From Bradyrhizobium huanghuaihaiense (GTDB taxonomy: Bacteria > Pseudomonadota > Alphaproteobacteria > Rhizobiales > Xanthobacteraceae): 64,000 nucleotides of DNA. Under the pieces are notes generated by a model that worked only from the letters and a program-made list of their open reading frames with translations, was not told where the DNA came from and made no database searches. The DNA lies in assembly GCF_007830635.1 (NCBI RefSeq), contig NZ_VLLA01000015.1, forward strand, positions 124,001-188,000. The letters run 5' to 3'. Below are positions 44,301 to 51,268 of the stretch, in pieces. The position numbers were made by a program, and so were the translations under genes. Within the stretch, counting starts at the first letter, position 1. Each line of letters opens with the position of its first letter.

Positions 44301-45491
44301 CTGTCGGCGGTCGATTCCAGAGCCGGCCAGTTCGATACGATCACCGATTTCAGATCGGGAAGCGACAAGATCGATTTGACGGCGATCGGCGCGCTCGGAT
44401 TCGTGATCCTGGCATTGAGCTCGACAAGCTCGTCCGTGCCGCCGCACACCATCGCGTGGATCTACGACAGCTCGGCCAACGAAACCATCGTGTATGTCAA
44501 TCCGACCGATCAAACCCTCCAGATCGGCGATTCCAGCCTGGTGGAAGTTCATCTCCAGGGTGTCGCGACCATCGATTCCTCGGACTTCATCGTGGATCAA
44601 GCCGCGGCACCGGTCCAAGCGGTGAGCGACAACCTCGATCCGGCCGCCGCCACGCAAGGCGATGCGGCGGTCATGGCCTTGAGTACCTCCGATGCCTCCA
44701 CGGAGGCGACGACAAGTGGCGGCTCTGTTTCGTTGGTCGGAAGCTCGCCCGCAATCGATGTGAGCTATCCCTTCGATATCAATCGGGATCACAGCGGGTG
44801 GAGCCACGAGATCACCGCTTCCACCCCGGACGAAACTGCAGCACTCCCCGGCCTGTCACAACCGGCAATCCATTCGCTATCGATCGAGCCCGTCAAATTT
44901 GTCTTCGAACCACCCCGGACCGACGACAGCATCCATCCGAACGTAATCGGCGCGATCGGCATGACGGAGCAAAATCAGGTCGTCGCTTTCAGCATGCCGG
45001 AAGCGCTCCTTGCCATCGACCAGCATCCAGAGAACGGCAAGGCTGCCGAGGCTCATGGCCATGCAAGCCTTGCCGATACCGCCAGTGCGCTTCTCGATAT
45101 CGCCTCGCAGAAAGGCCTCGGGAACGGCGGCAACCCTCATTCGAATCAATCTCAAGAAAGCAAACACAGTCATGCTTCGATGGAGACGCCCGACAAGTCC
45201 AATGGACAACCTCATTCTGCGGCAGACGACACGCACGGCCCACACGGAAACGCGCAGGCCCATCCGTCCGGACCGGGCGATTCCTTCAAGTTCGTGAATC
45301 CGGCGATCGAGAAGTCGGGCGTCGCATTTGTGGACGATCTCACGGCGCCGCCCGATCATCATGAAGGCGTGGCACATGCCTACGGACATGGTGGCGCCGC
45401 TGCAGCGGACGAGGTTCCGCAGCTGGACGATGGCGCTCACGGCGTGGGCGGCTCAGGCGGGCCTCATGGACAGCACGATCTCCTGGTGTGA
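41400..45491 (+). CDS. Large FecR-VCBS-RTX surface or secreted protein
   Basis: The protein has 1363 residues with no N-terminal signal. Residues about 30-145 are a FecR-like domain (VSIGDLICRHDVIETAADAQ, RLPNSGTLTVDTPLGSVRGR). A Pro-rich linker (about 260-285) and a cadherin-like segment follow (about 290-400). Four VCBS repeats of about 113 residues come next (about 403-860; each has the GGYGTFTMTAxGxWTYxLDN core and ends VTITINGTND). An RTX calcium-binding block (about 875-965) contains IYGGSGNDTIKGNNGADIIY and FDTITDFRSGSDKIDL. The tail is rich in His, Ser and Pro. This is a type I-secreted adhesin plan; no secretion genes are in the window. Confidence 0.9.
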   Translation: MSVAFGVGPQNGVTQTFPLQIIGIVQSTLGYITLTRENGPATQVSIGDLICRHDVIETAADAQIGIRLLDGTIFSVGSGARVELREFACESDCASRSTIVAVTSGSFAFAAGRLPNSGTLTVDTPLGSVRGRSHATGFGILTMAALTFSMVKEAQGSDPDATYLDSDTLTYKDLQHGAFELITKERVPRHIIVDDPGETVILNRIGSSVSVNQVTNSAARMEELRAAQQDVLANLTQGPTGSSTPPGVIAPSLQHINFNPDNGPAPPNLLPPLPPADIPLIVRPPPSLNVPAGPTEIDTIAFNDTFAATTGTFSASSPIGAVLTYGLSGGTAGTTVLDGQTYDLSQTGAYGTLYLNSASGAYTFVPNADAINALSSPTTMSFIITVSDTGFSTSRTFVVNIHGVNDTAIISGNAAGTVVEAGGVANSAPGAPSATGTLTDADVDNPPNTFTEVSSPTRSAGGYGTFTMTVGGVWTYTLDDSNGTVQSLNVGDTLIDRFTVTTIDGTPQLVTITINGTNDAAIISGTTTGSVVEAGGTSPGTPVATGTLLAADVDNPANTFVAVNTPTASAHSYGSFTITAAGLWIYTLDNNSTAVQALNNGATLTDNFTVTSADGTAQTVTITINGSNDGAIISGTTSGAVIEAGGVANGTPGTPTATGTLTDLDPDNASNTFTPVTTPKASVGGYGTFTMTALGTWTYALDNSNATVQALNVGNTLNDQFTVTTVDGTPQLVTITINGTNDAASISGTTTGSVLEAGGIASGTPVATGTLTDTDLDNPANTFTAVTSPRASDGGYGTFTMTASGLWTYTLDNGNAVVDALDVGDTIADHFTVTSIDGTTQEVTIAIHGASDADPNDFDNLATGSTVVSDPPFVFGTPGHDSVAGGGSVSQIVYGGAGDDTLNGTGVNDTIYGGSGNDTIKGNNGADIIYGGSGQDTIAGSNENDTIIGGFGADNLTGSNGDDVFVYLSAVDSRAGQFDTITDFRSGSDKIDLTAIGALGFVILALSSTSSSVPPHTIAWIYDSSANETIVYVNPTDQTLQIGDSSLVEVHLQGVATIDSSDFIVDQAAAPVQAVSDNLDPAAATQGDAAVMALSTSDASTEATTSGGSVSLVGSSPAIDVSYPFDINRDHSGWSHEITASTPDETAALPGLSQPAIHSLSIEPVKFVFEPPRTDDSIHPNVIGAIGMTEQNQVVAFSMPEALLAIDQHPENGKAAEAHGHASLADTASALLDIASQKGLGNGGNPHSNQSQESKHSHASMETPDKSNGQPHSAADDTHGPHGNAQAHPSGPGDSFKFVNPAIEKSGVAFVDDLTAPPDHHEGVAHAYGHGGAAAADEVPQLDDGAHGVGGSGGPHGQHDLLV
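42608..43960 (+). repeat. Four tandem VCBS coding repeats
   Basis: Units begin near 42608, 42951, 43286 and 43631, each about 330-345 bp. They share long identical tracts, such as the stretch encoding GTPQLVTITINGTNDAA, which occurs in units 1 and 3. Recombination between units would change repeat number in frame. Confidence 0.85.
44020..44290 (+). repeat. RTX nonapeptide repeats
   Basis: About six glycine/aspartate nonapeptides (GGAGDDTLN-like to GGFGADNLT) code for a calcium-binding beta-roll within the 1363-residue protein. Confidence 0.85.
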
Positions 45492-45518
45492 GCTCGATCT
45501 GCTGAAACCGCTCTTCCT

Positions 45519-46457
45519 TTACTTCCGCCCGGCGGGCGGCGGCGTCGCCATCGCGGCGGCAGGCTCCGGCGGCGTCAGATGGCGCGGGACGATGATGGTC
45601 TGGCCCGGGGAGAGCTGCGCGTTCTCTGCAAGCGAGTTGCTCTGCGCGAGCGTCCACAGCGGCACGCGATTGGCTGCGGCGATGCTCTCCATGGTGTCGC
45701 CGCGGCGCACCGGCACCCGCACGCCGCTATCCCACAACTCGACCAGCGTATCGGCGGGCACGAGATAGCGCAGCGGCACGGCATCGGCCTGGGTCTGCGG
45801 CGGAATGCGCGGCAGCTGCGTCACCATCTCGACGATCTGGCGATGGATGTCGTCGGACTTCTCGATGTTGATGTGCGAGACGCGGCTGTTTTCCTTAAGA
45901 TCGTAGCTCGCGTAATGGCCGCGATAGCCGGGCACCGCCACGACGTCGCCGCCGCCGAGCACGCTGTCGGACAGGAAGATGTTGATGAAGCGCTCGACAT
46001 TGAGCGGCACGTCGCCGGTCGCATGCGCGGGATCGATGGCGATCACGAGGCTGATCGGGATGTTCTCCTTGGCCGCCATCTCGGAGATCACCACCGAGCA
46101 CAACCCGCCCATGGAGTGGCCGATCAGCACGATCGGCGCCGGGCTCTCCTTGTAGCTGGCGATGGCGCGGTTGCCGATCAGCCGGCAGATCGTGAATTCA
46201 TAAACGTCGGCCGAGAAGCCGGCCTGCGTCAGTTTCTCGCCGAGCCGGTCCATGCCGGTCGAGAAGATCGGCCCCATGGCGCCGCGGAACAGGTAGATTT
46301 TCGGCGGCGGCAGCGGCTCGGCGGGCGGAGCCGGAGGCGGCGCTGTGGCCGTCACGGCCGGGCGCTTCGACTTGGCGGGTGAGGCCACGGCTATGCCGTT
46401 GCCCAAGGCGAGCAGCGCCACCGCTGCCAGCACGACTAGCCGCCTCAAATCAATCAT
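45519..46457 (-). CDS. Exported alpha/beta hydrolase with C-terminal LysM domain
   Basis: The protein has 312 residues from ATG 46457. A signal peptide and Pro-rich linker (about 1-50) precede a hydrolase domain: KIYLFRGAMGPIFSTGMDRL, nucleophile Ser in VLIGHSMGGLCSVV, Asp in VIAIDPAHAT and His in VSHINIEKSDD. A LysM-like domain follows (about 250-300: VRRGDTMESIAAANRVPLWT, SPGQTIIVPRH). LysM binds peptidoglycan or chitin, so the enzyme is probably wall-bound. It is a paralogue of 51269-51988. It is convergent with the RTX gene, 27 bases apart. Confidence 0.85.
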   Translation of the reverse strand: MIDLRRLVVLAAVALLALGNGIAVASPAKSKRPAVTATAPPPAPPAEPLPPPKIYLFRGAMGPIFSTGMDRLGEKLTQAGFSADVYEFTICRLIGNRAIASYKESPAPIVLIGHSMGGLCSVVISEMAAKENIPISLVIAIDPAHATGDVPLNVERFINIFLSDSVLGGGDVVAVPGYRGHYASYDLKENSRVSHINIEKSDDIHRQIVEMVTQLPRIPPQTQADAVPLRYLVPADTLVELWDSGVRVPVRRGDTMESIAAANRVPLWTLAQSNSLAENAQLSPGQTIIVPRHLTPPEPAAAMATPPPAGRK

Positions 46458-46612
46458 CCGTCCAGCAGTCCCACCACGGGAGGCAAGGGCCTCTCCCAAA
46501 CCGGCTTAGTGACGACCGATTTGGCGGATTTTGGGGCGCGGGAACCGGGACGCGACGCACCGCCGCGCGCATCAAGGCTATGTGACCTGCCGGATGGGCC
46601 ACGCTCCCGACC

Positions 46613-47227
46613 TCACTGCCTGCCCTTGAGCCGACTGCGATGCGCGGCCTGCTTTGCCCGATTGCCGCAGACCGCCATGATGCACCACCGCCTTGCGCGC
46701 CTGCGGGTATGGTCGGCGAACAGCATCGTGCAATTGTGGCCCTCGCACGCCTTCACGTCGGAAAAATCTTCCTCGCAGACGAACTTCGCCATCGCCTCAG
46801 CAACGGGCAGCAGCAGAGCTTCGGCCGATTGCCAGCGCCGCATCCTCTGCAGCGCAAGTCCTTCCTCGCCGTGGCGGGGCGCGATTTGCAGGAACGCCTC
46901 ATCGCGCTGCAGGATGCTGTTCAACGGGCCAAGCTCGTGCAACGCCTTCGCGGTCAGCGGCCGGCCCGCATGCTCCAGAACAAAGCCCCTGAACCATTCG
47001 CGCAACGCGCGGGCCTGATCGGCGACCTTGTCGAGCTCGGCCGGCCTCGCACGCGCCTTCAGCGCGTCGAGCTCTTCCGCCGGCACCAGCTTCGCTTGCG
47101 ACAGCCAATCGATCAGGCCGTCGCCATCGTCGAGCCAATCGACGGGCGTATCGACTGGCGTTGCCACCGAATTGAGAAAATCGAGGCCGAGCGAGTCGGC
47201 GATGAACATGGCGGGCGGGCGATCCAT
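46613..47227 (-). CDS. ABATE/CGNR zinc-finger regulator
   Basis: The protein has 204 residues. The N-terminal ABATE domain is about 1-140 (GLDFLNSVATPVDTPVDWLD). The C-terminal CGNR zinc finger is FSDVKACEGHNCTMLFADHT and RRRARRWCIMAVCGNRAKQA, with four cysteines and CGNR intact. Members are treated as stress-related transcription regulators. It diverges from the hydrolase gene at 47361 over a symmetric array of GTAAC half-sites. ATG 47227 follows AAGGACCGCGCTC. Confidence 0.9.
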   Translation of the reverse strand: MDRPPAMFIADSLGLDFLNSVATPVDTPVDWLDDGDGLIDWLSQAKLVPAEELDALKARARPAELDKVADQARALREWFRGFVLEHAGRPLTAKALHELGPLNSILQRDEAFLQIAPRHGEEGLALQRMRRWQSAEALLLPVAEAMAKFVCEEDFSDVKACEGHNCTMLFADHTRRRARRWCIMAVCGNRAKQAAHRSRLKGRQ

Positions 47228-47265
47228 GAGCGCGGTCCTTGGCCGTCAAAACAAGGCTACTCGTA

Positions 47266-47338
47266 GTAACCAGTAAAAAGCCTATTGACAAGTTACTCGC
47301 TAGCTACGTAACCTGCAAATATGATTTTAACTGGTTAC
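47266..47338. promoter_or_regulatory. Symmetric four-half-site operator and promoter
   Basis: GTAAC lies at 47266-47270 and 47308-47312 on the plus strand, and its complement GTTAC at 47292-47296 and 47334-47338. The set is symmetrical about 47302. The outer pair extends to GTAACCAGT / ACTGGTTAC. A TTGACA (47285) with TAACCT 18 bases later could be the hydrolase promoter, overlapping the inner pair. Confidence 0.65.
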
Positions 47339-47360
47339 ATCCAGCAAAATGGAGATGGCC

Positions 47361-48212
47361 ATGCCCCCAACCGCCTATCGCACCGCCGACGTCGATGGCT
47401 TCAAGGTGTTCTATCGCGAGGCCGGCTCTCGAGGTGCGCCGAAGCTGCTGCTGCTGCACGGCTTCCCGAGCGCCGGCCACATGTTCCGCGACCTGATCCC
47501 GCTGCTCGCCGACAAATTTCACATCGTCGCGCCGGACCTTCCCGGCTTCGGCCAGTCCGACATGCCGGCGCGCGAAAGCTTCCGTTACACCTTCGACAAC
47601 GTCGCGCAGGTGATCGAGCGCTTCACCGAAGTGATCGGCTTCGACCGCTTCGCGGTCTACGTCTTCGACTACGGCGCGCCGACCGGCTTCCGGCTCGCAT
47701 TGCGTCACCCCGAGCGGATCACCGCGATCATCTCGCAGAACGGCAACGCCTATGAAGACGGTCTCAGCGGCGGCTGGACTCCGATCAAGGCCTATTGGCA
47801 GGATCCCTCGCCCGCCAACCGCGAGGCGCTGCGCGCCTTCCTCACGCCGGAGGCGACGCGCTGGCAGTACACCAATGGCGTTCCCGATCCGACGACCGTG
47901 TCGCCGGACGGCCAGAACCTCGACAATTTCTATCTGGCGCGTCCGGGCTCGGACGACGTGCAGCTCGACCTGTTCGGTGACTACAAGAGCAACGTCGCGC
48001 TCTATCCGTCATTCCAGGACTATTTCCGCAAGCACAAGCCGCCGTTCCTGGCGGTCTGGGGCAAGAACGATCCCTTCTTCATTCCGCCCGGCGCCGAAGC
48101 TTTCAAGCGCGACAATCCCAATGCGGTCGTGCAGTTCTTCGACACCGGCCATTTCGCGCTGGAGACGCATGCGCGGGAGATCGCCGAGAGCATTCGCGCA
48201 TTCCTGAAGTGA
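47361..48212 (+). CDS. Alpha/beta hydrolase, haloalkane dehalogenase or epoxide hydrolase type
   Basis: The protein has 283 residues taken from ATG 47361 (GGAG just before it); ATG 47349 is possible. Oxyanion motif LLLHGFPSAGHMFRDLIPLL; nucleophile Asp in AVYVFDYGAPTGFRLALRHP (D-Y-G-A in place of GxSxG); acid Asp in WGKNDPFFIPPGAE; His in FFDTGHFALETHAREIAESI. An Asp nucleophile marks dehalogenases and epoxide hydrolases. It is probably controlled by the divergent CGNR regulator. Confidence 0.9.
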   Translation: MPPTAYRTADVDGFKVFYREAGSRGAPKLLLLHGFPSAGHMFRDLIPLLADKFHIVAPDLPGFGQSDMPARESFRYTFDNVAQVIERFTEVIGFDRFAVYVFDYGAPTGFRLALRHPERITAIISQNGNAYEDGLSGGWTPIKAYWQDPSPANREALRAFLTPEATRWQYTNGVPDPTTVSPDGQNLDNFYLARPGSDDVQLDLFGDYKSNVALYPSFQDYFRKHKPPFLAVWGKNDPFFIPPGAEAFKRDNPNAVVQFFDTGHFALETHAREIAESIRAFLK

Positions 48213-48219
48213 CGTGAGC

Positions 48220-48242
48220 TGTGGCGATCGTCGATCGCCACA
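48220..48242. terminator. Bidirectional hairpin between hydrolase and MarR genes
   Basis: TGTGGCGATCG-T-CGATCGCCACA is a perfect 23-bp inverted repeat in the 42-bp gap between convergent genes. No T-tract is seen on either strand, so its termination strength is uncertain. Confidence 0.55.
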
Positions 48243-48254
48243 TCGCGCGCCGGC

Positions 48255-48734
48255 CTAAAGCGGCAGCATCCGGTTCAAGAGGTCGAGCAGCGTGCGCTGC
48301 TCGGCCTCGCTCAGCGGAGCCAGCATCTTCCGGTTATAAGGCTCCGTCAGCCTTGCCCCCTCGGCAATGAGCTTTGCGCCCTTTGGCGTCAGCATGAGCT
48401 CGACCGCCCGGCGGTCCGCCTTGGAGCGGTTGCGCTTGATGAAGCCGGACGATTCGAGCTCGTTCAGGATCTTGATCAGGTTCGGCAGCCGCAGCCGCAG
48501 CAGGCTGGCGAGGCTGCTCGGCGGCACGCCGGGATTGTCACGGATGACGGCGAAGATCGCATAGGTTGCCGGCGTCAGGCCCAGTGCGGCGAACTCCTCG
48601 TAGAAGCCTTCGAAGAACTTCAGCTGCGCGAGGCGCAGCATGAAGCCGGGCGTTCGCTGAAGCGCACTCAGATCCAGCGTTTTCTCCTGCTGCTCAGCAG
48701 ATTTGGCTCCGGCTTTCGGGGTCTTCGAGCTCAT
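48255..48734 (-). CDS. MarR family transcriptional regulator
   Basis: The protein has 159 residues from ATG 48734. The winged helix has FAVIRDNPGVPPSSLASLLR, LRLPNLIKILNELESSGFIK and RNRSKADRRAVELMLTPKGA, with the DxRA wing typical of MarR. MarR proteins commonly sense phenolic or aromatic acids. It is divergent from the ABC binding protein gene at 48835, and a near-perfect AT-rich palindrome in between is its likely operator. Confidence 0.9.
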   Translation of the reverse strand: MSSKTPKAGAKSAEQQEKTLDLSALQRTPGFMLRLAQLKFFEGFYEEFAALGLTPATYAIFAVIRDNPGVPPSSLASLLRLRLPNLIKILNELESSGFIKRNRSKADRRAVELMLTPKGAKLIAEGARLTEPYNRKMLAPLSEAEQRTLLDLLNRMLPL

Positions 48735-48760
48735 GATTTGCAATCCAAGGCGGGGGCGAA

Positions 48761-48797
48761 TTGACACTCTCAAAAATAGCTATAAAATATAACTATT
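48761..48797. promoter_or_regulatory. Promoter and MarR operator
   Basis: AATAGCTATA-AAA-TATAACTATT (48775-48797) matches in nine of ten arm positions. TTGACA at 48761 and TAAAAT at 48783 (16-base spacer) form a sigma-70-like promoter for the binding-protein gene with its -10 inside the palindrome, so repressor binding would block it. Confidence 0.6.
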
Positions 48798-48834
48798 ATT
48801 CAGCGGCACCAAGACCGCCTGTGGGAGGGACACA

Positions 48835-50043
48835 ATGAACAGCAAATTCCTGCATAAATTGTGCATGTTGGCCGCAATGCTGACCACGGCACCGGCGTTC
48901 GCGCAGGACGTGGTGAAGATCGGCATCCTCAACGACCAGTCAGGGCCGTTCGCGAGCTATCAGGGCATCGGCTCGGTCGTCGCCGCCAAGATGGCGGTCG
49001 AGGATTACGGCGGGAAGGCCGCCGGCAAGCCGGTCGAGGTCGTCGCGGCCGACCATCAGAACAAGACCGATATCGGGATCGGCATCGCCCGGCGCTGGTA
49101 CGAGAACGAGAGCGTCGATGCGATCTTCGACATCCCGAACTCGTCGATCGCGCTCGCGGTGGCCGGCATGAGCGCCGAGAAGAACAAGGTGTTCGTCGGA
49201 TCGGGCGCCGGCACGGTGCTGCTGACCGGCGAGAAGTGCACGCCGAACACCGTGCACTGGACCTACGACACCTATGCCTATGGCCGCGGCCTCGGCAAGG
49301 CGATCGTGCAGCAGGGCGGCAAGAAGTGGTTCTTCATCACCGCCGACTACGCTTTCGGTCATGATCTGGAGAAGCAGGCCGCGGAGGCCGTGAAAGCGTC
49401 CGGCGGCGAGGTGCTCGGCAGCGTGCGGCATCCGCTGGGAACGGCCGACTACGCCTCCTTCCTGCTCCAGGCCCAGGCATCGGGCGCGAACGTCGTCGGC
49501 TTCGCCAATGCCGGCGACGACACCATCACCTCGATGAAGCAGGCCGCCGAGTTCGGCCTGACCAGGGACCACAAGCTGGTCGGATTGATCCTGGGCATGA
49601 ACGGCCTTCCCGCGCTCGGCCTGAAATTTGCGCAAGGCGCGCAGATCATGAATCCGTTCTACTGGGATCTCAACGACGGCACGCGCGCGTTCGCCAAACG
49701 CTTCACCGAGCGCATTCCGTCGAAGGCCTATCCGAACGACATGCAGGCCGGCGTCTATGCCTCGGTCATCCACTACCTCAAGGCGGTCGACAAGGCCGGC
49801 AGCGCCAAGGACGGCAAGGCCGTCGTCGCCGCGATGAAGGAGATGCCGACCGACGATCCGCTGTTCGGCAAGGGCTACATCCGCAAGGACGGCCGCAAGA
49901 TCCACCCGCTCTATTTGCTCCAGGTCAAGGCACCGGAGGAATCGACGTCAGCCTGGGATCTGCTGAAGGTCGTCGCCACCATCAAGGGCGAGGACGCATT
50001 CCGCGCCGAGAGCGAAGGCCAGTGTCCGCTTAGCAAGCAATAG
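48835..50043 (+). CDS. ABC transporter substrate-binding protein (LivJ/HAAT family)
   Basis: The protein has 402 residues. A signal peptide (to about 23, AFAQD) is followed by a periplasmic binding fold of the branched-chain amino acid/aromatic acid type: VVKIGILNDQSGPFASYQGI, GSVVAAKMAVEDYGGKAAGK, PVEVVAADHQNKTDIGIGIA and HPLGTADYASFLLQAQASGA. No permease or ATPase gene is adjacent. Members of this family near MarR and P450 genes often bind phenolic or benzoic acids. The P450 gene follows 14 bases later, so the two are likely one transcript. Confidence 0.9.
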   Translation: MNSKFLHKLCMLAAMLTTAPAFAQDVVKIGILNDQSGPFASYQGIGSVVAAKMAVEDYGGKAAGKPVEVVAADHQNKTDIGIGIARRWYENESVDAIFDIPNSSIALAVAGMSAEKNKVFVGSGAGTVLLTGEKCTPNTVHWTYDTYAYGRGLGKAIVQQGGKKWFFITADYAFGHDLEKQAAEAVKASGGEVLGSVRHPLGTADYASFLLQAQASGANVVGFANAGDDTITSMKQAAEFGLTRDHKLVGLILGMNGLPALGLKFAQGAQIMNPFYWDLNDGTRAFAKRFTERIPSKAYPNDMQAGVYASVIHYLKAVDKAGSAKDGKAVVAAMKEMPTDDPLFGKGYIRKDGRKIHPLYLLQVKAPEESTSAWDLLKVVATIKGEDAFRAESEGQCPLSKQ

Positions 50044-50057
50044 AGGCGGAGCTGACC

Positions 50058-51236
50058 ATGAGCGGCATTGCATCCAGCCCGGTCGACCCGTTTGCGCCCG
50101 ACTTCCTGATGGACCCCTATCCTGCCTATGCGGCGCTGCGCGCGCATGGGCCCGTGTTTGAATTGGAGCGTTATGGCGTGTGGGCGATGGCCGGCTATGC
50201 CGAGGTCGAGCCGGCGCTGAAGGACTGGAAGGCGTTCATCAGCGGCGAAGGCGTCGGGCTCCACGGCATGAATCCGGCGCTGCCAAGACCGCTGACGCTC
50301 CAGATCGATCCGCCCGATCACGACAAGGGCCGCCGGGTGCTCGGCCGCACGCTGTCGCCGGGCGTCGCAAGGAAGCTGCGCGAGACGTTTCAGCAGGAGG
50401 CCGAGAAGAAGGTCACGGAGCTGATCGACAAAGGCACGTTCGATGCCGTGACCGATCTCGCCGAGGCCTATCCGATGAAGGTGTTTCCGGATGCGATCGG
50501 CATCCGGCCCGACGGCCGCGAGAAGCTCCTGGCCTGGAGTACGTTCGTGTTCAACAGCTTCGGCCCGGAGAACGAGATACTCGCGGCTTCACGAAAAGAG
50601 GGTCTCGCCGCCCAGAGCTGGATCATGGAATGCTGTGCGCGAGATGCGCTACGGCCCGACAGTCTCGGCATGATGATCTACCAGGCCGCCGACGAGGGCG
50701 AGATCACCGAGCACGAGGCGACGCATCTGGTGCGGCCGTTCCTCACCGCCGGGATCGACACCACCGTCAACGGCATCGGCAATACCCTGCTCGCGCTCGC
50801 CACGCATCCGGATGAATACCGCAAGCTCCACCACAAGCCGGAACTGGCGCGCAACGCGTTCGAGGAAGGTCTGCGCTACGATTCACCGGTGCAGACGTTC
50901 TTTCGCACCACCTCGCGCGACGTCGAGATCGCAGGCGGCGTGATCCCCGCCCACCGCAAGGTGCTGCTGTTCATGGCCTCCGCCAACCGCGATCCCGCGC
51001 GGTGGGATGGACCCGATCGCTTCGACGTCGAGCGGGTCGCAACCGGGCATGTTGGCTTCGGCGCCGGCATCCACGCCTGCGTCGGCCAGATGATCGCGCG
51101 TCTGGAAGGCGAATTGATCTTCGGCGAGCTTGCAAGGCGCGTGAGGACGATCGAGCTCACGGCTGAACCGAAACGCAGGCTCAACAATTCCCTGCGCGGG
51201 CTGGAGAGCATGCCGGTGCGTGTGACGGCCGCCTAG
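50058..51236 (+). CDS. Cytochrome P450, CYP199-like
   Basis: The protein has 392 residues. I-helix LTAGIDTTVNGIGN (about 229-242), ExxR in EGLRYDSPVQTFFRTTSRDV, haem loop VGFGAGIHACVGQMIARLEG with Cys341. It shares with CYP199A enzymes the stretches DLAEAYPMKVFPDAIGI, FVFNSFGPENE and RRLNNSLRGLESMPV. CYP199A enzymes of Bradyrhizobium and Rhodopseudomonas demethylate or hydroxylate para-substituted benzoates such as 4-methoxybenzoate. No ferredoxin or reductase gene is adjacent. The comparison is from memory of the family, so subfamily naming is provisional. Confidence 0.88.
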   Translation: MSGIASSPVDPFAPDFLMDPYPAYAALRAHGPVFELERYGVWAMAGYAEVEPALKDWKAFISGEGVGLHGMNPALPRPLTLQIDPPDHDKGRRVLGRTLSPGVARKLRETFQQEAEKKVTELIDKGTFDAVTDLAEAYPMKVFPDAIGIRPDGREKLLAWSTFVFNSFGPENEILAASRKEGLAAQSWIMECCARDALRPDSLGMMIYQAADEGEITEHEATHLVRPFLTAGIDTTVNGIGNTLLALATHPDEYRKLHHKPELARNAFEEGLRYDSPVQTFFRTTSRDVEIAGGVIPAHRKVLLFMASANRDPARWDGPDRFDVERVATGHVGFGAGIHACVGQMIARLEGELIFGELARRVRTIELTAEPKRRLNNSLRGLESMPVRVTAA

Positions 51237-51268
51237 GCGGCCTCGCACGACCCGGGCATGCGCGTGTA

